Shown piece by piece: positions 42,881-52,977 of a stretch of 64,000 bases of DNA. A program made the position numbers and the translations under genes. Numbering within the stretch: the stretch's first letter is position 1; every line of letters starts with the position of its first letter. Source of the stretch: Isoetes taiwanensis (taxonomy: Eukaryota; Streptophyta; Lycopodiopsida; Isoetales; Isoetaceae); assembly GCA_021234155.1 (NCBI GenBank), contig JAJEKV010000102.1, positions 2,412,456 to 2,476,455 on the forward strand, written 5' to 3'. The notes beneath the pieces were generated by a model. That model was given only the letters and a program-made list of their open reading frames with translations, did no database searches and was not told the DNA's origin.

Positions 42881-43500
42881 CATTAACCTTCGTGGTATAA
42901 AAATATACGCCACAATGCGACCTTTCTACGCCACATATACGCCACATATATGTACCGACGACGTCACATACGTCACATATACGTATTGACGTGTCATATA
43001 CGTCACATACGTCACATATACGCATCGACAGAAAGTCACATACGCCACATACGCCACATATACGTCATCGACGCGTCATATACGCCACATACGCATTAAC
43101 GTGTCATACGCTTCGCGAGACACCCACGCCGCCCACCAGGCGCACAAGTCCACCTGGCGTGACAGATGGGCCAAGTACAGACGCCGCAGCGACGCGGACG
43201 CCGCAATCGCCCACCGGCGTAACACCTGCCCTCCACCACTGCCCCAAGTCCACCGGGCGTGACAGATGGGCCAAGGATCGACGCCGCAGCGACGTGGACG
43301 CCGCAAGCATCCGCCGGGCGTGACACCTGCCGTCCACCGGCGCAGCGCCCACCGGGCGTGATAGATCCGCCACGCCACGATGTCGACGTCGCGCAGAGGC
43401 GCCGCGATGCGACGCGTTCGCGACGTGGACGCCGCATTGACGCCTCATGGTCACGCGAATTGCGGCGCCACGCGACTCGGGACGCCGCAAGCCCACGTCG
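42881..43500. repeat. ACGTCACATA repeats and CpG-rich tandem units
   Basis: 42900-43105 is made of ACG(T/C)CACATA(T/C) repeats. 43105-43500 has about 108-bp units with CACC(T/G)GGCGTGACAGATGG, GACGCCGCAGCGACG and GGACGCCGCAA, at 43130, 43250 and 43310. GC content is very high. The long overlapping frames on both strands are compositional. Confidence 0.85.
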
Positions 43501-44211
43501 CTAAATGTCCATTCTCTTGTTGTGCGGTAAAATAAAATCTTGTTGGAATTTTTTGAATTTAACCGGAAATTTCAGGGTCGAACCCCCCTAATTTCGAACC
43601 CTGCTTGGCACACGTGAGTTAAGGAGACAATGCAAAAAGCTTAAGCCAAGAATGATTAGGATCCAGGTGGCGTTAAGGGGAAGATGTGAAAAGTTTAAGC
43701 CAAGAATAATTACATAAGTTTGATTACCATCCATGTTCAAGACATTTTTGCTACAAAATCTTGAGGACATGAGGTAATTTCGGGCACCATGTCGTCCTTG
43801 ATGCAAAACAAAAGGTAATAGTGCAGGTTCAACTCTTACATGTTCTTTCGCATCTCAAGGATGTCCAAAATTGAGATCTATTCGACTTAGCATAAAACTT
43901 CTTTTGCAGCGGGTTGGAGCGACCGCCGCGATAAATTTCTTATAGATTTTAATTTGGAACAATAGAAAAAAGCGAAATGTCGTTATCATAACTTTAAAAG
44001 TCAATGGGACTTTGCCGCTAATGCAAATAATGAGGTAATAGGTCATATCACATACAGTAATTTAATTATGGACTAACAAGAACAATGACTCTCAACAATA
44101 TACACATGTGCACATAGGCTTGATAATGAGACGACACTTCAAAAGGGCTATAAAATATTATATTTTTAGGTGGTTTTGCTTTGGCAACAAAGTACTTCTA
44201 GAATGATTGTC
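43501..44211. other. No gene recognised
   Basis: AT-rich. 43635-43715 has a duplicated AAG(C/T)TTAAGCCAAGAAT. No ORF over 75 codons. Confidence 0.5.
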
Positions 44212-45865
44212 ATGCAGAACCCAACATGAACGAATGTTTTGTTTTGTTTTTGCCTTAAAGTTTTATACTTTTGAATTATTATATAGGTTTTACATTATAT
44301 AAATCATAGAAAAATCGAGGTGGATTTAAAATATAGTTGATCGATGACTTGATACGAGCATAGGATGCTATCAAAAATTGAATAAGTCCATGGTTGAGGT
44401 ACTTTGATTAGGAATAAGGTTAGCGTGTGAGAGATGCAGACTAGCTCGCCCATCTAAGTGGGTTTAAAATATAGTTGATTTGATTCAAAAATTGAATGGG
44501 TCCAAAAGTTTGGGACACTTTCGTGAGGGATAAGGTTCGCCTATAGGCCCTTAGACGGGGTAAAGGCCAACCTTCTTTCTTTCACCTAAAGAGAAAGATG
44601 AGATAGATAGTATTTTTACGTCATGCCAATGTTAGAGAAGGTCATTTCGTTGCAACGTGGCATCATTGCCATCCTGCCATCCGCAGAGAGCGGGCTAGGG
44701 CCTCTCTATGGGCCCTTTAACAGCTTCAATATTTAAGAAGAAGCCTTGTTCCAGAGGATCATATTTCCAGGATAATGAGAACTCTGTCTATTGCCTTTGC
44801 ACTATTTCTGTTTGCCCAAATCACATACGCAGCTCCACCTTCAGCTGTTAAATGCAGTGGCAATAATGTAAAATGCACAGTGAGCGGAACCTATGGAACG
44901 TGGCCTGATAGGAGCATCTGTAAAGCAGAAAAAGTGGTGTACCCAAAAAATGAAGAAGAGATTATTGCAGCAGTGTCTGAGGCGACCAAAAACAAAATGA
45001 AGATGAAAGTGGTGAGCAAATTATCCCACAGTATGACCAAGCTAGTATGTCCAGGAGGAGACAAAGGCCTTCTTATCAGCACAAGAGATCTTATCGGCAT
45101 TGAAGTGGATAAGGAATCTAAAAGTGTGACAGTAGATCCTGGAGTTTATCTGCAGGATTTTGTGGATGAAATTGCAAAATATGGTTTTGCATTTCCTGCT
45201 TCACCATACTGGAATGGTTTATCAATGGCAGGCATGCTTGGAACAGGGGCTCATGGCAGTTCATTATGGGGCAAAGGCAGTGCGGTTCATGAATACGTCA
45301 AAAGTATACGTCTTGTAGTTCCTGCTTCACAATCAGAAGGCTATGCTAAAATTTTGGTGCTTTCTGAAGGGGATGCCAGATTTGACGCAGCTAAAGTTTC
45401 ACTTGGTGTATTGGGTGTTATTTCAAAAATCACCTTTGAAGTCCAGCCCATGTTCAAACGCTCTGTTACAAATTTGAAGCAATCAGATGATGACCTTGAA
45501 GATCAGATTGCATCGTTTGGATTGCAGCATGAATTTGCAGATGTGATTTGGTATGCATCTCAACACAAGGCCATTTACAGAGTTGATAATAGAGTTGATG
45601 TTAGCACTGAAGGAGACGGTATAAATAATTTCCTTGGCTTCAGAAAAATACAACAGACTTCAGGCCCACGCTGACAGAACAGCTGGTAAGAGTAAGACTT
45701 ATAGAAATTTTGATATTGACATTTTTCAATTACATCTAAATAAATAACCTCGCTTGCCGTTACAGAGAACCTTTATGAATCATCTAAAGACTCTGCAGCA
45801 AAATGCGCTCAGGCAGCCATACAGGTGATTTAGTTTAGCTATGAACAATTTATGAACTTGTTTAT
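44212..45865 (+). repeat. GULLO 5' unit, copy A1
   Basis: A 1654-bp unit holding the upstream region, exon 1, intron 1, exon 2 and the first part of intron 2 of the GULLO gene. It is nearly identical to 51325-52977 (A2) and 55717-57369 (A3). The left edge (ATGCAGAACCC) is fused to unrelated DNA here but to a TTCTAACA LTR end in A2 and A3. The right edge (CTTGTTTAT) meets a truncated LTR in A1 and A2 and continues normally in A3. Confidence 0.95.
44775..45824 (+). pseudogene. GULLO: L-gulonolactone oxidase-like, truncated copy 1 (exons 1-2 only)
   Basis: Exon 1 is 44775-45685 and exon 2 is 45766-45824. Splice sites match the complete gene. The signal peptide and FAD domain are intact. The motif GTGAHGSSLWGKGSAVHEYV is conserved here (it is altered in the third copy). 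One extra A near 45648 shifts the frame just before the exon end, giving an early stop (IQQTSGPR). Exon 3, with the substrate/ALO domain, is missing because the LTR element follows. It cannot make a full enzyme as written. Confidence 0.9.
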
Positions 45866-48800
45866 TTAGGAATCCGGGAGAGATAACTACAATGCAATAA
45901 TATATTGATGGATAAGAAAACTGGTGGGACAAGCCCCATACCATAGCTTCATATAGACACGACGGTTACTAAGGACATGACTCTTAGCCTACATGGATGC
46001 CACATCATATTATATGCTGAGTTGGAGGGTTGTATATTCTAACACCCTCTCTCAATCCTACAACTCAGCCATGATCTGAATCTGCTTCATACCGAAGAAT
46101 ATGATCTATTCTTCTATGTCTTCGATCATGCCTTGCATCTAACCAAAGATGCCCTCGGTTCAGAACTTGTATTGAAATTAATCTTCTTTGTCTTTCTCCT
46201 CTCCAGGCTGGAGTATGCTTGCTCAAGCAATTGATTAGTAAATCAATTAAGATAAGCTTCTCCATACCAGTAAGTAGAACTGCTGTGCATATAACAGTCC
46301 ATATTTGCCACGTTATTTGATGACGGCATGCTTGGCTCATAGTTCTGCTATTCAAGGTCTTCATAGCATTCTCTTTCAATATGAAATATGTGCTCAGATT
46401 TGTTGTATTGCAGCTTCTTCCTTGTGCTTTGCACATTTCTAAAAAAGCTGGTCGCCCTTTGTTGTGCATTGTATGCAATATGGGGATACTTGTATGTTGC
46501 TCATATTCACTATTCCCTCCCTTGAGCAGCAAGGGTCTAAAGATATATCTGCAAGCTGGTATTTTTGGCCAGGTGCATCTCCTTCGCTTTGTCCTTTTAA
46601 GGTTAGAGATGCATTAAAATCATAGCAATACCTCGTGGAGCGTATGTCTCCAAATGCATCAATCTCCTTTTGGGCTTCACCGATCTTGAGCCCTCCCTTC
46701 ATCTCACCATCTTCAACTGCATCAGTAGTAACGCGTCTTCTTCTTCAAATATTATCTCAAATGTGTCGAATTGGATTACTTGCAATATCTGCTGCCCTAT
46801 AATTGCATGCTAGAAGTGTCTTCTTGATTTGGGTTCATCCTTAGCAGTAGGGAAATTGGACCCCATTGAATTCTTCTACATCTTGAGCCTCCATTCTTTG
46901 CCATTTTTCAGTCCATGTATCTGATCCGCACTATCTGTAAATGGGTTTTCTGCAACAAAATTGTATTTGAAAGATTCTTCAACTTCTGCATGATGATTCC
47001 ATGCATCCAATGCTTCTCTTGCACAACTCTGATTGGTTTTGCCTAGACCCATTTTTGTTTCATATCTGACACTTGCAAAATCCTTCCCATTTGCTTCTGT
47101 CCTTTTGTCTGTATTCTTGATCGAATCAATCAGCCCATTATCTTTGTAATCTATCAACTAGCAGCTGCCTTTCTTCTCGGGTATGGCCAAGTTTCCAGAT
47201 TGAGTTTCATCTTGGCATTCTGCCACAGTCTTCTGAAGCATAGGGCACATTTCTGATCCCTTACGATCATTATGATCATCCCTTTGCACACCAACGCCGC
47301 AATCGGTCTTCTCTTCTGGAATGATTGCTGCCACTGTGTTTTATTCCGCCTTCCAAAGATTCAGGCTCAATGCCCCATCAGCGGAGGCTCGAGTCCATCA
47401 TTCAAATGACACTGTGTCCGGAGAAATTGGTTTTCCCCCGATAAGTTTTCTTCATAGATGTCTGAATAAGGTCTCATGCGGCATATCTTGGCGTTTGTTC
47501 AACAACCGATTCTTGAAACAACCCTTTTAAAATAGCATTATGCCTTCAACCGCCTCCATTGGCGGCGTCCACTTTGATCTGTCTGAGCAATAGCATCCAT
47601 TTCTCTGCAAATTTCGATGGGTCTACTCCTTCACTAACTTTAAGAGCCATAACTGAATTTGCTTGGTTATCTTGATAGATCTTATTTCCATTTCAAGATT
47701 GCTTCCCTTTTCTCACTGCTGGCTTTAGAGTCCTGAAACTTCGACCCTATTTGTCCATGGCTGCATTCTCCTACCATGCTGCTTCTAGCCATAACCAAAG
47801 GATGGGCAGTGCCATTTGGGGCTTCGCCTGAATCCCAACAGAGCTATTGTGGCAATGCCTTTTTCGCATCATCTCCATTGGCATCTTCTCGCATGGTTTA
47901 TCAGCCCTTCAAGGCAACAACAGCCCCAACAAATATTTTCCCAGCATCTTACGGCAATGCAGGGTCTTGAACGGCAACGTGTTCGCAATAATGTGCATGT
48001 CTTCGTGAACTGCTGCAGCTATTTGTTTTTCAATTTCAAATTCCTTCCTATCTCGAAGCTCCTCCTGCTGGATATTTGCATTTCTCTGAGCATCTCTAGA
48101 AGCTGCACTCATTGTCTTTGCTGGCATTTCCGGAGGTATTTTTGGCCATTCTGATTCTTCCTTCCTGCATGTGCTATGATTCTGAGTAAAATCGGCGATG
48201 CCTTGCATGCAGATATCCCAATTGATGGGTTTAATAACTTTTGCATCACACAACCCTATCAATCCTTCATTCCAAGAATAAATTGCTTTTATTGCCTTCC
48301 TATCTTTGCCTTCATCCGGAGGAGGCTCTCCCACTTCATCACCAAATGTTGATTGCCGGTCTTCATCGCACAGGGCCAGATCTTTAAGAGCATTTTGGCT
48401 CGATACCATCTTAAGTTTAGAATCCGGAGAGATAACTACAATGCAATAATATATTGATGGATAAGAAAACCGGTGGGACAAGCCCCATACCATAGCTTCA
48501 TATAGACACGATTTGCTACTAAGGACATGACTCTTAGCCTACATGGATGCCACATCATATTATATGCCGAGTTGGAGGGTTGTATATTCTAACATCTTAA
48601 GTTTAGGAATCGAGAGATAACTACAATGCAATAATATATTGATGGATAAGAAAAACCGGTGGGACAAGCCCCATACCATAGCTTCATATAGACACGACGG
48701 TTACTAAGGACATGACTCTTAGCCTACATGGATGCCACATCATATTATATACGAGTTGGAGGGTTGTATATTCTAACACCCTCCCTCAATCCTACAACTC

Positions 48801-51324
48801 AGCCATGATCCGAATCTGCTTCATACCAAGAATATGATCTATTCTTCTATGTCTTCTCGATCATGCCTTGCATCTAACCAGCATGCCCTCGGTTGGGAAC
48901 TTGTATTGAAATTAATCTTCTTTGTCTTTCTCCTCTCCAGCCGGAGTATGCTTTGCTCAAGCAATTGATTAGTAAATCAATTAAGATAAGCTTCTCCATA
49001 CCAAGAAGTAGAACTGGCATGGCATATAACAGTCCATATTTGCCACGTTATTTGATGATCGCATGTTTGGCTCATAGTTCCGCTTATTCAAGGTCTTCAT
49101 AGCATTCTCTTTCAATATGAAATATGTGCTCGATTTGTTGTATTGCGACTTCTTCCTTTGTGCTTTGCACATTTCAAGCGGTCTGCCCTTTGTTGTGCAT
49201 TGTATGCAATATGGGGATACCGTATCTTTGCATATTCACTATTCCCTCCCTTGAGCAAAAAGGGTCTAAAGATATATTCCCCGCAAGCTGGTATTTTGGC
49301 CGTGCATCTCCTTTCGCTTGTCCTTTTAAGGTTAGAGATGCATTAAAAATCATAGCAATACCTCGCGGAGCGTATGTCTCCAAATGCATCAATCTCCTTT
49401 TTTGGGCTTCACCGATCTTGAGCCCTCCCTTCATCTCACCATCTTCAACCGCATCAAGAGTAACGTCTTCTTCTTCAAATATTATCTCAAATGTGTCAAC
49501 AATTGATTACTTGCAATATCCACTGCCCTATAATTGCATGCTAGAAGTGTGTCTTCGATTTGGGTTCATCCTTAGCGATGAGGAAATTGGACCCCATTGA
49601 ATTCTTCTACATGCCGAGCCTCCATTCTTTGCCATTTTTCAGTCCATGTATCCGATCCGCACTATATCAGAATCGGGTTTTCTGCAACAAAATTGTATTT
49701 GAAAGATTCTTCAACTTCATGATGATTCCATGCATCCAATGCTTCTCTTTGCACAACTCGATTGGTTTTGCCTAGACCCATTTTTTGTTTCATATCCGAC
49801 ACTTGCAAAATCCTTCCCCATTTGCTTCGTCCTTTTGTCTCTGTTATTCTTGATCGAATCAATCAGCCCATTATGCTGTAATCTATCAACTAGCGACCGC
49901 CTTTCTTCTCTCGGGTATGGCCAAGTTTCCGTGATTGAGTTTCATCTTGGCATTCTCGCCACGGTCTTTCAAGCATAGGGCACATTTCATCCCTTCACGA
50001 TCATTATGATCATCCCTTTGCACACCAACGCCGCAAATCGGCTTCTTTCGAATGATTGCTGCCATCGGTGTTTACTCCGCCTTCCAAAGATTCAGCTCAA
50101 TGCCCCCATCAATGTGGCTCGAGTCCATCATTCAACAAGACTGTCCGGAGGAAATTGGTTTTCCCCGATAAGTTTTCTTCATAGATGTGCTCAATAAGGT
50201 CTATCAAGGCATATCTTGGCGTTTGTTCAACAACCGATTCTTGAAACAACCCTTTTAAAATAGCATTGTTCCGCTTCAACCGTCTCCATTACAAGCGCCC
50301 ATCGACTGTCTTCGGAGCAAATAGCATCCATTTCTCTCGCAAATTTCGATGGGTCTACTCCTTCACTAACTTTAAGAGCCATAACCGAATTTGCTTGGTT
50401 ATCTTGATAGATCTTATTTCCATTTCAAGATTGCTTCCCTTTCTCACTGCTGGCTTTAGAGTCCCGAAACTGACCCTATTTGTCCATGGTCAGATTCTCC
50501 TACCATGCCGCTTCTAGCCATAACCAAAGGATGGGCAAGTGCCATTTGGGGCTTCGGCCAATCCCAACAGAGCTATTGTGGCAATGCCTTTTTCGGCATC
50601 ATCTCCATTGGCATCTTCTCGCATGGTTTATCAAATTTCTTCAAGGCAACAAATGACCCCAACAAATATTTTCCCCAAAGATCTTCCGGCAATGCGGGGT
50701 CTTGAACGGCAGCTGCTCGCAATAATGTGCATGTCTTCGAACCTGCTGCAGCTATTTGTTTTTCAATTTCAAATTCCTTCCTATCTCAAGCTCCTCCTGG
50801 CTGATATTTGCATTTCTCTCGAGCATCTCTAGAAGTCGCGACTCATTGTCTTTCTTTGGCATTTCCTGAGGTATTATTGGCCATTCTCGATTCTTCCTTC
50901 CCGCATGTGCTATGATTCTCGAGTAAATCGGTATGCCTTGCATGCGATATCCCAATTGATGGGTTTAATAACTTTTGCATCACACAACCCTATCAATCCT
51001 TCATTCCAAGAATAAATTGCTTTTATTGCCTTCCTATCTTTTGCCTTCATCCTGAGGAGGCTCTCCCACTTCATCACCGGTATTGATTGCCGGTCTTCAT
51101 CGCCTGCGAGATCTTTAAGAGCATTTTGGCTCGATACCATCTTAAGTTTAGGAATCCGGAGAGATAACTACAATGCAATAATATATTGATGGATAAGAAA
51201 ACCGGTGGGACAAGCCCCATACCATAGCTTCATATAGACACGACGGTTACTAAGGACATGACTCTTAGCCTACATGGATGCCACATCATATTATATACGA
51301 GTTGGAGGGTTGTATATTCTAACA
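45866..51324 (-). mobile_element. Short-LTR element E, tandem pair (LTR-int-LTR-LTR-int-LTR)
   Basis: Four LTRs: 45866-46044, 48409-48594, 48595-48778 and 51140-51324. Two interiors: 46045-48408 and 48779-51139. In minus orientation each interior starts with a tRNA-iMet primer-binding site (damaged here, TGGTATCGAGCC at 48408-48397 and 51139-51128) and ends at a purine tract AGGGAGGG before TGTTAGAA. The first LTR lacks its last 7-8 bases at the junction with GULLO intron 2. ORFs are broken in both interiors but similar to the intact 778-codon frame at 53177-55513. Divergence from that copy clusters at CTG/CAG. Confidence 0.9.
48409..48778 (-). repeat. Direct LTR-LTR junction
   Basis: Two full LTRs are fused end to start at 48594/48595. 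On the minus strand the terminal ...CCTAAACTTAAGA of one meets TGTTAGAATATAC of the next with nothing between. This is the same join as in a two-LTR circle. It also fixes the true LTR end (TTAAGA just before the primer-binding site), about 186 bp total. Confidence 0.9.
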
Positions 51325-52977
51325 ATGCAGAACCCAACATGAACGAATGTTTTGTTTTGTTTTTGCCTTAAAGTTTTATACTTTTGAATTATTATATAGG
51401 TTTTACATTATATAAATCATAGAAAAATCGAGGTGGATTTAAAATATAGTTGATCGATGACTTGATACGAGCATAGGATGCTATCAAAAATTGAATAAGT
51501 CCATGGTTGAGGTACTTTGATTAGGAATAAGGTTAGCGTGTGAGAGATGCAGACTAGCTCGCCCATCTAAGTGGGTTTAAAATATAGTTGATTTGATTCA
51601 AAAATTGAATGGGTCCAAAAGTTTGGGACACTTTCGTGAGGGATAAGGTTCGCCTATAGGCCCTTAGACGGGGTAAAGGCCAACCTTCTTTCTTTCACCT
51701 AAAGAGAAAGATGAGATAGATAGTATTTTTACGTCATGCCAATGTTAGAGAAGGTCATTTCGTTGCAACGTGGCATCATTGCCATCCTGCCATCCGCAGA
51801 GAGCGGGCTAGGGCCTCTCTATGGGCCCTTTAACAGCTTCAATATTTAAGAAGAAGCCTTGTTCCAGAGGATCATATTTCCAGGATAATGAGAACTCTGT
51901 CTATTGCCTTTGCACTATTTCTGTTTGCCCAAATCACATACGCAGCTCCACCTTCAGCTGTTAAATGCAGTGGCAATAATGTAAAATGCACAGTGAGCGG
52001 AACCTATGGAACGTGGCCTGATAGGAGCATCTGTAAAGCAGAAAAAGTGGTGTACCCAAAAAATGAAGAAGAGATTATTGCAGCAGTGTCTGAGGCGACC
52101 AAAACAAAATGAAGATGAAAGTGGTGAGCAAATTATCCCACAGTATGACCAAGCTAGTATGTCCAGGAGGAGACAAAGGCCTTCTTATCAGCACAAGAGA
52201 TCTTATCGGCATTGAAGTGGATAAGGAATCTAAAAGTGTGACAGTAGATCCTGGAGTTTATCTGCAGGATTTTGTGGATGAAATTGCAAAATATGGTTTT
52301 GCATTTCCTGCTTCACCATACTGGAATGGTTTATCAATGGCAGGCATGCTTGGAACAGGGGCTCATGGCAGTTCATTATGGGGCAAAGGCAGTGCGGTTC
52401 ATGAATACGTCAAAAGTATACGTCTTGTAGTTCCTGCTTCACAATCAGAAGGCTATGCTAAAATTTTGGTGCTTTCTGAAGGGGATGCCAGATTTGACGC
52501 AGCTAAAGTTTCACTTGGTGTATTGGGTGTTATTTCAAAAAATCACCTTTGAAGTCCAGCCCATGTTCAAACGCTCTGTTACAAATTTGAAGCAATCAGA
52601 TGATGACCTTGAAGATCAGATTGCATCGTTTGGATTGCAGCATGAATTTGCAGATGTGATTTGGTATGCATCTCAACACAAGGCCATTTACAGAGTTGAT
52701 AATAGAGTTGATGTTAGCACTGAAGGAGACGGTATAAATAATTTCCTTGGCTTCAGAAAATACAACAGACTTGTGGCCCACGCTGACAGAACAGCTGGTA
52801 AGAGTAAGACTTATAGAAATTTTGATATTGACATTTTTCAATTACATCTAAATAAATAACCTCGCTTGCCGTTACAGAGAACCTTTATGAATCATCTAAA
52901 GACTCTGCAGCAAAATGCGCTCAGGCAGCCATACAGGTGATTTAGTTTAGCTATGAACAATTTATGAACTTGTTTAT
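51325..52977 (+). repeat. GULLO 5' unit, copy A2
   Basis: Second copy of the 1.65-kb unit. Left edge joined directly to the LTR end TTCTAACA, right edge joined to a truncated LTR. The few differences from A1 and A3 are mostly homopolymer length changes. Confidence 0.95.
51888..52936 (+). pseudogene. GULLO: L-gulonolactone oxidase-like, truncated copy 2 (exons 1-2 only)
   Basis: Exon 1 is 51888-52797 and exon 2 is 52878-52936. One A is missing in the AAAA run near 52104 (frame lost after EATK), and one A is gained near 52540, which restores it. Exon 3 is absent, replaced by the LTR element. It differs from copies 1 and 3 only by these homopolymer changes and a few bases. Confidence 0.9.

Noticed and set aside
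43076-43504. Arg/Ala-rich ORFs up to 130 codons
   Set aside because: They arise from CpG-rich tandem repeats and are open on both strands simultaneously.
43570-43612. Possible tRNA B-box (GGTCGAACCC / TTCGAACCC) or SINE head
   Set aside because: No A-box at the right distance and no cloverleaf could be folded; the motif is duplicated by chance.
44775-45824. Copies 1 and 2 as functional GULLO paralogues
   Set aside because: Both stop before exon 3, so the lactone-oxidase domain with HWGK is missing; no alternative exon 3 follows.
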